Positions 8,050 through 16,143 of a stretch of DNA of 64,000 nt are shown piece by piece. The translations under genes and the position numbers were made by a program. The DNA is from Brachyspira alvinipulli ATCC 51933. Its GTDB lineage: Bacteria > Spirochaetota > Brachyspiria > Brachyspirales > Brachyspiraceae. Every line of letters starts with the position of its first letter. Position 1 is the first letter of the stretch. The stretch covers positions 276,043 to 340,042 of the forward strand of contig NZ_JADF01000008.1 of assembly GCF_000518245.1 (NCBI RefSeq). The letters are read 5' to 3'. The notes below the pieces were generated by a model. It saw only the letters and a list, made by a program, of their open reading frames with translations, had not been told where the DNA came from and did not search any database.

Positions 8050-8205
8050 ATTTACCACAACTAACCCAGAAGAAAGTAAAGATTTAACTGTTAAACAATT
8101 TAATATATGCATATTATAAAACCCTATTTTATTAAATATATTATTAACAAAAAGATTACTAATTGCACCGCAATATAAATTGTTTACTCAAATATTAAAT
8201 CTCAT
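8026..8205 (-). CDS. Candidate small selenoprotein, HMA-like (Sec6), between trxB and grdE
   Basis: A 59-residue frame with a UGA as codon 6 (8188-8190): MRFNI-U-VNNLYCGAISN and so on, ending in LVVVNKSDKYIA. ATG is preceded by AAGGAAG at seven bases. Two things argue for Sec decoding. The UGA is followed after exactly 14 bases by TTGCGGTGCAA, identical in sequence and spacing to grdB. It also lies in the operon slot used by trxA in clostridial grd loci. The start aligns with heavy-metal-associated domains (V-x-x-M/L-x-C-x-x-C), but the second Cys is Ile15, and the C terminus is shorter than a full HMA domain and overlaps a terminator. A decayed gene is the main alternative. Function is unknown. 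Confidence 0.5.
8163..8190 (-). promoter_or_regulatory. SECIS-like element identical in core to that of grdB
   Basis: UGA (8190-8188), 14 bases, then TTGCGGTGCAA (8173-8163), within the stem ATTGC-GGT-GCAAT. The 11-base core, loop and spacing are the same as grdB. The flanking bases differ, so this is not a simple copied grdB segment. Confidence 0.6.
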
Positions 8206-8273
8206 CACTTTTCTTCCTTAAATATTTATTTTAAATATAACATTATTTTTAAATAATGCAACTTTTTTATTTT

Positions 8274-9233
8274 TTAATCAGCAAATTTTTCTTCAATATA
8301 TTTATTAGCAGAGATAGCTGCTATAGCACCATCAGCTGTAGCTGTAATAACTTGTCTCAACATTTTTGGTCTTAAATCTCCGCAAGCAAATACACCTTCA
8401 ACATTTGTTTTCATTTCTTCATCTGTAATAATATATCCATCTTGCATGTTTACTTTACCTTCAAACAATTTTGTCAAAGGAACATAACCTACAAAAATGA
8501 ATACACCAAATGTTCCATCATTTTCATCTGCTTTATATTCATATTGTTCGCCTGTTTCATTATTTAAGAATATAGCAGATTCAACTATACCATCACCTTT
8601 AACTTCTAAAAGCTCTGTTCTAAATTTAATTTCTACTTTAGGATTAGATTTAGCTTTCTCTTCTATAGAGTTAGCACAACGTACATAATCTTTTCTTACT
8701 ATCAATGTTACTTTTCTAGCAAATTTAGATAAATACATTGCTTCTTCAACTGCAGTATCACCACCGCCTACACAGAACACTTCTAAGCCTTCAAAGAAGT
8801 TAGCATCACATGTAGCACAATAAGAAATACCTTTACCAGTATATTCTACCTCACCTTTACATCCTAATTTTCTAGGCTGAGCACCTGTTGCTATTATAAC
8901 AACTTTAGACTCATAAGTAGCACCGTCAGCAAGTTTTACTTCTTTTATCTTGCCATCTAATTTAACATCTACTACTTCTTTATGTTCTATTTCGGCACCA
9001 AATTTTTTAGCCTGTTCTATCATTTTATTTATAAGGTTTTTAGGATGCTGCCCTTCTTCTGTTCCTTCAAAGAAACCAGGATAGTTAGCTATCTCATCAG
9101 TTATACTAATTTGTCCGCCGAAACTGCCTTTTTCAAAAAGAACAGTTTTTAATCTAGCTCTAGCAGAATATATGGCAGCAGCTAAACCTGAAGGACCACC
9201 GCCTATTATAATACAGTCATATAAATTACCCAT
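8274..9233 (-). CDS. trxB: Thioredoxin reductase
   Basis: A 319-residue FAD/NADPH flavoprotein that reduces thioredoxin. The FAD-binding GGGPSG is at residues 11-16, the redox-active CATC at 139-142, the NADPH-binding GGGDTA at 156-161, and a C-terminal FAD motif GVFACGDLR lies near residue 281. Full length for the family. In glycine-reducing bacteria it regenerates the reductant that resets GrdA after each cycle. It lies 25 bases after grdX on the same strand. No trxA follows it here; the next frame is the small UGA-containing ORF, so the thioredoxin partner must be encoded elsewhere. Confidence 0.96.
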   Translation of the reverse strand: MGNLYDCIIIGGGPSGLAAAIYSARARLKTVLFEKGSFGGQISITDEIANYPGFFEGTEEGQHPKNLINKMIEQAKKFGAEIEHKEVVDVKLDGKIKEVKLADGATYESKVVIIATGAQPRKLGCKGEVEYTGKGISYCATCDANFFEGLEVFCVGGGDTAVEEAMYLSKFARKVTLIVRKDYVRCANSIEEKAKSNPKVEIKFRTELLEVKGDGIVESAIFLNNETGEQYEYKADENDGTFGVFIFVGYVPLTKLFEGKVNMQDGYIITDEEMKTNVEGVFACGDLRPKMLRQVITATADGAIAAISANKYIEEKFAD

Positions 9234-9258
9234 AAAATCTCCCTTCTATTATTCAATT

Positions 9259-9648
9259 TTATAATAAACTTTCTATAGCTCCAACTACAAGTTTAAAATC
9301 TATTAACTTAAAGTCTTCATCTATAGTTTCCGTTAATTTCCTTCTAGGCTTATCTAAAAAGTTTTTTGTTAAAGCTATAGAACTCTCTATCATTTCTAAA
9401 GATTCTATATCAACAACATCATTATTATAAGCAAGAACTATACTTTTATATGGAGTTTCATAAGGCTTTATACTGCTTACTATAGGATGAGTCAAAAGCT
9501 TATAACACAAATGAACATGATCCCTAGCCTTATAAAGTATATCCATAAAATCCGAATCAGAAAAATACATTATCTCTACATTCTTACTATTTACTTCTTC
9601 AGCAATTTTTGGATTGTTAGTTATTAATATAGTTTTTTTACTGCTCAT
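9259..9648 (-). CDS. grdX: GrdX family protein
   Basis: A 129-residue protein that opens the glycine reductase locus. It carries the family signature KLLTHPIVSSIKPYETPYKS (about residues 50-69) and an N-terminal ILITNNP motif. GrdX has no assigned reaction; it is found almost only beside grd genes. The start ATG lacks a clear Shine-Dalgarno sequence, and a promoter lies only a few bases upstream, so the message may be almost leaderless. Next in-frame Met is residue 27, inside the conserved region, so the upstream start is preferred. Confidence 0.88.
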   Translation of the reverse strand: MSSKKTILITNNPKIAEEVNSKNVEIMYFSDSDFMDILYKARDHVHLCYKLLTHPIVSSIKPYETPYKSIVLAYNNDVVDIESLEMIESSIALTKNFLDKPRRKLTETIDEDFKLIDFKLVVGAIESLL

Positions 9649-9687
9649 ATTATATGTACATGTTATATTATTTTAAATATTTGTCAA
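9647..9687 (-). promoter_or_regulatory. Promoter and palindrome at the head of the grd locus
   Basis: TTGACA (9687-9682), 16 bases, TAACAT (9665-9660) on the minus strand. An imperfect 22-base palindrome centred on ATGTACAT (9654-9661) spans 9647-9668. It covers the -10 box, the start point and the first bases of the grdX start codon, which is a good place for a repressor. No known regulator site is matched. Confidence 0.5.
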
Positions 9688-10005
9688 GTTATTATTACAA
9701 CAATATTCTACTTTATTAAAAAAATATTTATATAAAATAAATAATTACTATTTATAATATTTCACTCTAAAACTATTTAATTTAAAATAAAATCAATATT
9801 ATGTATAATAAGTGTATTATTTTTAGAAACATTATTTATATATATAATATTTTATTTCACAGAAATATGTATATACCATTATATTTTTTTATATTTCTAA
9901 AATAATAATATATAATTACATAAAATCATAATTTCATTCATATAAAAACATATTTTTAAACTTTATACATTTTAAGCATTTTATAATAATTAAAAATATA
10001 TACAA
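9688..10005. other. AT-rich intergenic region, nothing recognised
   Basis: About 90 percent A+T with many short homopolymers. I see no coding frame of note, no tRNA, no convincing hairpin with T tract and no repeat. It separates the grd locus from the amidotransferase gene, both on the minus strand. Confidence 0.6.
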
Positions 10006-10740
10006 TTATAAATTACTGCTTGATACAAATACAAGTCTTTTAAAAATATTTAATGCAAAATCATGATGCGCATGCATCATTTCAGGATGAAACTGCACAC
10101 CAAGCACAAAATTACCATTTTCCATATATTCTATACTTTCAATTATATCATCTTCAGAATAGCCTGTAGCTTTTAAATTAGTTCCTAAATCTTTTATAGC
10201 TAAATGATGATATGAATTTACTCTTATTTTCTCTCCTAATATATCTCTTATTACACTGCCTTCCTTAGTTATAAAAGTATGAGTTGTCTCATAAGGTTTA
10301 GCACTTTGATTATGTTTTATATAACAATTCTCTATAAGTGACAAATCCTGATATAAAGTACCTCCAAAATATACATTTAAAATTTGTAGCCCCCTACATA
10401 TTCCAAGTATAGGTTTTTTCATCTCCAAAGCAAATTTTATAATCTTTAACTCATACTCATCTCTTCTAGGGAAAATTCTTTCTAATTTATAATGAATTTC
10501 TTCATTCCAATAGAAAGGATCAATATCATATCCTCCTGACAGTATAACACCATCTACACGAGATACTTGAACCTTTATATCCTCTTCATCATCTACAATC
10601 GGCATAATATATGGAATTCCTCCAGCTCTTGTTACAGAAAGCACATAATCATCATTAACATAAGCTCTTTCATAACCGCAAAACTCATCATCGCTTTTAA
10701 TACTTAATAAACTTCCGCTTATTCCTATTATAGGTTTCAT
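10006..10740 (-). CDS. Class I glutamine amidotransferase-like hydrolase (PuuD / peptidase C26 family)
   Basis: A 244-residue stand-alone GATase domain. The nucleophile is Cys115 in PILGICRGLQI and the other triad residues are His218 and Glu220 in VQFHPE. The family splits gamma-glutamyl amides, such as gamma-glutamyl-GABA in putrescine breakdown or folate polyglutamates. The rest of a putrescine pathway is not in the window, so the substrate is open. Start ATG with a GGAG ribosome binding site. It follows the TPR gene by 21 bases and may be co-transcribed with it. Confidence 0.9.
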   Translation of the reverse strand: MKPIIGISGSLLSIKSDDEFCGYERAYVNDDYVLSVTRAGGIPYIMPIVDDEEDIKVQVSRVDGVILSGGYDIDPFYWNEEIHYKLERIFPRRDEYELKIIKFALEMKKPILGICRGLQILNVYFGGTLYQDLSLIENCYIKHNQSAKPYETTHTFITKEGSVIRDILGEKIRVNSYHHLAIKDLGTNLKATGYSEDDIIESIEYMENGNFVLGVQFHPEMMHAHHDFALNIFKRLVFVSSSNL

Positions 10741-10761
10741 ATAAACTCCAACTTTTTTATA

Positions 10762-11835
10762 TTATTTTTTAATGAAAATTGATTTAATTTTAGATAAAGT
10801 TTTTAACATCTTTACTTTTTTATTATTATGAACCTTATCAAAATAATATAAAGCATCTTTATAAAATGATTGTTTATAGTAAGCAAACCCAATATTAAAA
10901 TAGACATCCTCATTTGCATTTCCTAACTCTATAGATTTTAGTAAATCTTCTGCTGCCTCTTTATACAATTTTAATTTTAACTTTGCTTCTCCTCTTTTCT
11001 GATAAGAAAAAGAACATTTTGGATCTAATTCTATGCTTTTATTAAGATCTTTTATAGCCTCTTCATAAAATTCTAATTTAATTTTTGATACAGCTCTATT
11101 ATAATAGGCTTTAGGATAGTAGGGAGACAATTTCAATGCTTTATTAAAATATTCTAAAGACTCTTCATACATTCCTAAATCCTGCTTAACTATCCCTATA
11201 TTATTATAAGCATATACATAATTATTATCCATTTTTATAGCTTTATTGAAATATTCAAGAGCCTCATCATATATTTTTAGATTATACTTTGATAACCCTA
11301 TATTATAATAAGCTTTAAAATAGTTTTTATCCAATTCCAATGCTTTATTAAAATATTCTATAGCCTCTTCATACATACCCAAATCATTTTTTATCAATCC
11401 TATATTATTATATGTATGAGCATTCGGCGATATTTCTATGGTTTTATTATAATATCTAATAGCTTCTTCATAATTACCCAAATTATAATTGGAAAGCCCT
11501 ATATTATTATAAGCCTGAATACAATTAGAATCTATTTCTATAGCTTTATTATAGTATTTTATAGCCTCTTTATACTCTCCAAGATTGTGTTTAACCAATC
11601 CTATATTATTATAAGCATGAACATAATTAGGATCCATACTTATAACCATTTCAAAATCTTTTATTGCATCTTCATACATTCCTATACTACTTTTAGATAA
11701 TCCTCTATTGTTATAAAGCTCAATAATATCTCCATAATAAAAAATTAACTTATCAAAATATTCTATGGCTTTATTATAATCTTGTTTATTAAATGCCTCA
11801 TCAGCTAATTTTAATAAATACTCAAGATTATTCAT
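10762..11835 (-). CDS. Tetratricopeptide repeat protein
   Basis: A 357-residue protein made almost wholly of TPR units of 34 residues, about nine or ten in a row, with the recurring phrases YNNIGL, EEAIKYYNKAIE and AYNNIG. No signal peptide and no other domain are visible, so it is probably a cytoplasmic protein-protein adaptor. Repeats 2 to 7 are very alike in DNA, which makes this gene prone to recombination and repeat-number change. It sits just upstream of the amidotransferase gene. No specific partner can be named. Confidence 0.9.
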   Translation of the reverse strand: MNNLEYLLKLADEAFNKQDYNKAIEYFDKLIFYYGDIIELYNNRGLSKSSIGMYEDAIKDFEMVISMDPNYVHAYNNIGLVKHNLGEYKEAIKYYNKAIEIDSNCIQAYNNIGLSNYNLGNYEEAIRYYNKTIEISPNAHTYNNIGLIKNDLGMYEEAIEYFNKALELDKNYFKAYYNIGLSKYNLKIYDEALEYFNKAIKMDNNYVYAYNNIGIVKQDLGMYEESLEYFNKALKLSPYYPKAYYNRAVSKIKLEFYEEAIKDLNKSIELDPKCSFSYQKRGEAKLKLKLYKEAAEDLLKSIELGNANEDVYFNIGFAYYKQSFYKDALYYFDKVHNNKKVKMLKTLSKIKSIFIKK

Positions 11836-11981
11836 AAATAAACTCCTAAAACAAATAATACAGAATATATATACCTACAATTTCAGCTTATTTATAAAAA
11901 TAAATAAAAAAGATTTACATATAAAATGAGTAAAAATATTTATCTATCGTAAAATTATATAGCAGCTTTTATATTTTTCAA

Positions 11982-12485
11982 CTATTTTATCCTATTATAC
12001 TCTATAATGTTCACATTTATATCATTATATGTGAAGTTACTTAATTGATTGGAATTAAATAATTTTTTATCAATATCTGGGAAAAATCTATCACAGTTAT
12101 AATCTTTATTTATATGAGTAAGATATACTTTATCAGCATAATCTAAAGCCTTTCTGTATATAGATTCTCCCCCTATTATAAATATTTGATTATTCTTATC
12201 CAATAATAATTTAGAAATAGTATTCTCAAAAGATTTTTCATAAATTAAATTATCATACTGTTTTATAAGTTCTTCATTAAAACTAGATGATATAATAATA
12301 TTTTTTCTTTTAGGAAGAGGTTTGCATCCCAAAGATTCAAAAGTCACACGTCCCATAACAACAGGATATCCCATAGTTGTGTTTCTGAAAAACTGCATAT
12401 CTTCTTTAATATGTCCCCAAGGCATAATGCCATTCAATCCTATTCCATTTTTAGAATCAACTGCCGCAATTAGTGATACTATCAA
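11982..12485 (-). CDS. folA: Dihydrofolate reductase
   Basis: A 167-residue DHFR that reduces dihydrofolate to tetrahydrofolate with NADPH. Seen are the N-terminal IAAVDSKNGIGLNGIMPWG active-site loop (the family's acidic residue replaced by the local HIKED segment), PVVMGRVTFESLG near residue 41 and IFIIGGESIYRKAL near residue 107. Full length. Its start overlaps the thyA stop by four bases, a coupled thyA-folA pair: ThyA oxidises methylene-tetrahydrofolate to dihydrofolate and FolA recycles it. Confidence 0.95.
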   Translation of the reverse strand: MIVSLIAAVDSKNGIGLNGIMPWGHIKEDMQFFRNTTMGYPVVMGRVTFESLGCKPLPKRKNIIISSSFNEELIKQYDNLIYEKSFENTISKLLLDKNNQIFIIGGESIYRKALDYADKVYLTHINKDYNCDRFFPDIDKKLFNSNQLSNFTYNDINVNIIEYNRIK

Positions 12486-13282
12486 ACTGCAACCTCCGCT
12501 TTTATAGTAGGATGATATTTATAACCCTCTAATCTAAAATCTTCATAAATATGACTGAATATATTAGGACGTTCCTCTATAAATAATTCTGTTGTCTGTT
12601 CATAAGGTTCTCTTGAAAGCTGAGTATTAACTTGTTCTATATGATTATTATAAATATGAGCATCCCCAAAAGTCATTATCAACTCTGAAGCATAAAGTCC
12701 GCTATGCATAGCTAAAAGTCTTGTAAGTATAGCATAAGAACTTATATTAAAAGGCACACCTAAAAATAAATCCGCAGAACGCTGGTATAAATGTGTAATT
12801 ATTCCACCTTTACTATTAACTGAAAACTGACACATCATATGGCATGGAGGTAAATGCATTTTATCAATCTCCCCTACATTCCAAGCATTCAAAATATTCC
12901 TTCTGCTTGTAGGATTATTTCTTAATGTGTTTACTATATTGGATATTTGATCTATTTTATTGCCTTCTTTAGTTTCCCAAGCTCTCCATTGTTTGCCGTA
13001 TACCGGTCCAAGTTCACCCATATCATCAGCCCATTCATCCCATATATGAACATTATTTTCTAATAAGAATTTAATATTTGTTGATCCTTGCAAAAACCAT
13101 AATAATTCTATAATAACACCTTTCATAAAAACTCTTTTAGTTGTTATAATAGGTATTTTATTTCCTTCAAATTTAAATCTTAACTGAGGTCCGAATATTC
13201 TTCTTGTTCCTACCCCTGTTCTATCTAAAGTTTCCTCGCCTTCTTCCAATACTTTTTTCAATAATTCTAAATAGTTTTTCAT
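12482..13282 (-). CDS. thyA: Thymidylate synthase
   Basis: A 266-residue enzyme making dTMP from dUMP with methylene-tetrahydrofolate. The nucleophile is Cys147 in HLPPCHMMCQF. RRNILNAWN at about 128-136 and the folate/dUMP segment RSADLFLGVPFNISSYA are present, and the C terminus ends in AEVAV. The length is that of the standard bacterial ThyA. It is the first gene of the thyA-folA pair. Confidence 0.97.
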   Translation of the reverse strand: MKNYLELLKKVLEEGEETLDRTGVGTRRIFGPQLRFKFEGNKIPIITTKRVFMKGVIIELLWFLQGSTNIKFLLENNVHIWDEWADDMGELGPVYGKQWRAWETKEGNKIDQISNIVNTLRNNPTSRRNILNAWNVGEIDKMHLPPCHMMCQFSVNSKGGIITHLYQRSADLFLGVPFNISSYAILTRLLAMHSGLYASELIMTFGDAHIYNNHIEQVNTQLSREPYEQTTELFIEERPNIFSHIYEDFRLEGYKYHPTIKAEVAV

Positions 13283-13468
13283 AGATTTTATACCTCAATA
13301 TTGGTTAATTAATAAAGAAACATTATATATGTTTAAAATATTTTATCAATAGAAACATTCTCTCTAAATTAAAATAAAAATTAACTGACATACTATAATT
13401 ATAATAATATACTCTTTAAAAAAAGAAAAAAGAAATATGATTTTTAGAATATTTACTATTATTTAAAA

Positions 13469-13855
13469 TCATCCAATATTCAAATTAAAATTTATGAAAC
13501 TAATACTTATCATTTGACTAACATTAATATAATCTTCACTTTCTTTTAATTCTGAAACTATATTCTTTGCTATGCAATAAAATATTCTTTTAATAAAGTT
13601 ATCATTTCCTACTAACTCTATCTCAATAATGATTTTTTTACCGTCTTTAGTCTTTGCTTTCACACCCAGAATTGATTCTTTTAAATTTTAATTTTCTGCT
13701 AAATTATAAGGGTTAATAATTTCTAAATTGCTTACAGACTCAAAACCTGCATTATTTAAAACAGCATTAACAATATTTTCTAATATATCCTCATTGCCTT
13801 CTGTACCGATTAGATAGCGTACAAATAAGTCATTGAGTCTATTAATTTCTTTCAT
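13469..13855 (-). pseudogene. Remnant of Rpn-family PD-(D/E)XK nuclease / putative transposase
   Basis: Reading from ATG at 13855 gives MKEINRLNDLFVRYLIGTEG and onward to NPYNLAEN, then a TAA at 13688-13690 (codon 56). The same frame then continues as NLKESILGVKAKTKDGKKII to a second stop at 13469. The core KTKDGKKIIIEIELVG is the D...ExE nuclease motif of the Rpn / PF12784 group, which occurs in many copies in related genomes. The protein would normally be about 300 residues, so both an internal stop and loss of the C-terminal two thirds are seen. An inert relic is the simplest reading. Confidence 0.75.
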
Positions 13856-13924
13856 AATTCAATTATACTAAAAACATTATAATTTGTCAAAGTCTATAAT
13901 TTTTAATGTATATAATTAAAATTA

Positions 13925-15177
13925 TTAATTTTGTTTTATATTGCTGTTTGATACAATTCTTATTATTTCAAGTGTCGTTTCCAAACTCTTATGAAATGAA
14001 GGTATAGGCAAAAACTCATATATAGAATGGAAATTATGAGCCCCTGTAAAATAATTAGGAGTTAAAAGACCTTTTACTGATAAAGCAGAACCATCCGTAC
14101 CACCTCTCATAGATATAGTTTTCGGTTCTATATTAATATTTCTCATAGCCTCGTATATAACATCTATGGCAAATCTCTCATCTTTAATAGAATCTGCAAT
14201 ATTTCCGTAAACATCTTCAATAGTTAATTCTATCTTTGCTCTAGGCTCCAATTTTTTGTACTTCTCAACAACTTCTACTATTTTATGCTTTTTCTCTTCA
14301 TAAAGTTTTTTATTATGATCTCTTATATTTAGTTTTAAATATGCATTTCTTTGATTTCCTCCAATACCCTGAACCCATATATAGCCTTCTTTTTTCTCAG
14401 TATTTTCCGGAGTTTCTTTTCTGTCAAATTCATTAGCCATATCTTTGCTATTAGTATAGGATTTACTAATACTCCCTTGGCACTCATAGGATGAGCTGTT
14501 ACCCCTTCTATATCTATGGATGCACTTCCTGCATTAAATGTCTCATACACAATTTCACCTATTTCGCATGAATCTATTGTATAGGCAAAATCTGGTTTAA
14601 ATACAGTCAAATCTAATGCTTTAGAACCAAGCAGTCCTATTTCTTCATCCGGTACAAAAGCTATGTATATATTTCCATGCTCAATATTATTATCTATTAT
14701 ATATTTTAAAGTTGACATAATAGTAGCTATTGCAGCCTTATTATCTGCACCTAATACACTTGTTCCGTCAGAAAATATAATATCATTGTTCATATAATTA
14801 TTAATTTCAGGATGATCTGATACTTTAAATATTATATTTTTTTCTTTATTCAAACATAAATCTTCACCTTTAAATTTAAGTATTTGTGGATGAACATCTC
14901 CTGTAAGTCCTATATCTACAGTGTCAAGATGTGATACAAAGCCGATAGAATATGTATTATCTTTATTTTTAGGAAGGAGTGCTGTAACTATCGCATTTTC
15001 ATTTACAATTACATCCTTTAATCCAAAAGATTTTAAATCTTCAGCAAGAACTTTAGCAAGATTCATTTGCCCTTCAGAACTTGGAAGCGTTTTTGCTCCT
15101 GCTATACTTTGGCTTGGTATTGAAACATATTTAAAAAAACTATCTATTTGAAATTTCTTGATATCATCGTTTAACAT
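13925..15177 (-). pseudogene. pepT: Peptidase T, split by a one-base frameshift
   Basis: Two overlapping frames together make a full M20 tripeptidase of about 417 residues. The first (from ATG 15177, AGAGG six bases upstream) holds the metal sites FVSHLDTVD, GADNKAAIA and FVPDEEIGLLGS. The second holds FDRKETPENTE, MRGGTDGSAL and GAHNFHSIYEFLP. The break is at 14444-14446: GCAAAG where GCAAAAG would restore NPILIAKDMANEFDRK. The enzyme removes the N-terminal residue from tripeptides and needs zinc ligands from both halves, so the shifted product would be inactive. All motifs are intact, so the lesion is recent, or a sequencing error. Confidence 0.88.
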
Positions 15178-15314
15178 ACTAACCTCTTTCACAATACAAT
15201 TAGAATATACAGATAAATGTATAATATATAATAATAAAAAATAATCATCAATAGAAAATTTTTATTTTATGATTTTTATTACGATATTATAATAAATACA
15301 TTTTGAGGTATAAT

Positions 15315-15686
15315 ATGTATAAACTATATCTAATTATAATATTACTTTTTACTATAACTTCATGCCAAGAAAACAAAAATATAAGTGTAGAAAAACCTAC
15401 TGTAGATACAAGATTTGTAGGTACATGGGTATTTAAAAATGATAATAATGTATATGAACGATATACTTTCTTCAATAATAATAAAATAGAATACAGTAAT
15501 AATTATAATTACAATAACTCAGAAAGTAATAAAATATTAACCTACGAATGGAAAAAAGAAGGTCAAAACTATTATTATAGACTATGGAATAATAAATTAG
15601 ACAGTTGGTCAGCTTTCCCAATAAAATATATTAATACAAATATGATAAAAATATATTCAGATTTCTTTAAAAAATCATATATTTAA
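15315..15686 (+). CDS. Small lipoprotein, unknown function
   Basis: A 123-residue protein with a typical lipoprotein signal (MYKLYLIIILLFTITSC; Cys17 is the predicted lipidated residue). The start is ATG at 15315, with GAGG six bases upstream; an upstream in-frame TTG is less likely. After the lipobox comes TRFVGTWVFKNDNN, reminiscent of lipocalin-like or copper-resistance beta-sandwich lipoproteins that begin with a GTW motif, and an Asn/Tyr-rich middle. I do not recognise a named family. Monocistronic in appearance. Confidence 0.7.
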   Translation: MYKLYLIIILLFTITSCQENKNISVEKPTVDTRFVGTWVFKNDNNVYERYTFFNNNKIEYSNNYNYNNSESNKILTYEWKKEGQNYYYRLWNNKLDSWSAFPIKYINTNMIKIYSDFFKKSYI

Positions 15687-15726
15687 TATATAATATTAAA
15701 TATTTTTTATTTGGATTTATTAAAAA

Positions 15727-16005
15727 GTGGATTTATTAGTTCTTATATTTTTTATAATAATCATTATTATATTTATATTAATGTTTGGAATATTATTCTT
15801 TGTTTCAGGAATTAGTAAAGTTGTAGATTTAATATCAATGGTAGTATTTAGAAATCATGAGGATTGTCCGTTTTGTAATTGCAGAAATTCTATGAGAATT
15901 ATAAAAACATCAACAGGATATAAAAAAGTATGTAACAAATGTAAATTTTCCGTAGAAATAGAAGATAATAAAAATAAAATAGATAAAGATGATAAAAAAG
16001 AATAA
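15727..16005 (+). CDS. Membrane-anchored zinc-ribbon protein
   Basis: A 92-residue frame with a hydrophobic N-terminal segment (residues 3-35) and then two Cys pairs, CPFCNC and CNKC, spaced as a zinc ribbon, with a charged Lys/Asp tail. The start is uncertain: GTG at 15727 has no clear ribosome binding site, and ATG at 15781 would shorten the membrane segment. GGATTTATTA occurs twice in direct repeat at 15713-15722 and 15729-15738, around the proposed start. Function unknown; such ribbons often sit at membranes as small adaptors. Confidence 0.6.
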   Translation: MDLLVLIFFIIIIIIFILMFGILFFVSGISKVVDLISMVVFRNHEDCPFCNCRNSMRIIKTSTGYKKVCNKCKFSVEIEDNKNKIDKDDKKE

Positions 16006-16011
16006 TATATT

Positions 16012-16092
16012 TGCGAGAGGAGGGAGTCGAACCCTCATGCCTAGGGCGCTAGATCCTAAGTCTAGTGCGTCTGCCAATTTCGCCACCCTCGC
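16012..16092 (-). tRNA. tRNA-Leu (anticodon UAG)
   Basis: A class II tRNA on the minus strand. The acceptor stem GCGAGGG pairs with CTCTCGC, with discriminator A. The anticodon loop CTTAGGA gives anticodon TAG. A long variable arm (CGCCCTAGGCATGAGGG region) and T-loop GTTCGACTC follow. CCA is not encoded. It lies between two plus-strand genes. Confidence 0.95.
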
Positions 16093-16104
16093 TTTTGTCT
16101 ATAT

Positions 16105-16133
16105 ATTATACATTATATAAATTTTTTTTGCAA
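16105..16133 (-). promoter_or_regulatory. Promoter of tRNA-Leu
   Basis: TTGCAA, 17 bases, TATAAT on the minus strand, with the -10 box 12 bases before the tRNA 5' end. The strongest -10 match seen in the window. Confidence 0.7.
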
Positions 16134-16143
16134 GAAGTGTTTT

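Noticed and set aside
8101-8205. trxA remnant between trxB and grdE
   Set aside because: No WCGPC-like site or thioredoxin strand pattern in any frame; the frame found resembles an HMA domain start instead.
9690-10005. Riboswitch before grdX
   Set aside because: I looked for glycine-riboswitch-like conserved elements in the 357-base gap and saw none; the grdX promoter also lies too close to the gene for a leader riboswitch.
11416-11700. Plus-strand frame over the TPR gene
   Set aside because: Low-complexity antisense of the TPR repeats.
15287-15475. 62-codon minus-strand frame
   Set aside because: Overlaps the start of the lipoprotein gene, which has a signal peptide and ribosome site; the antisense frame has neither.
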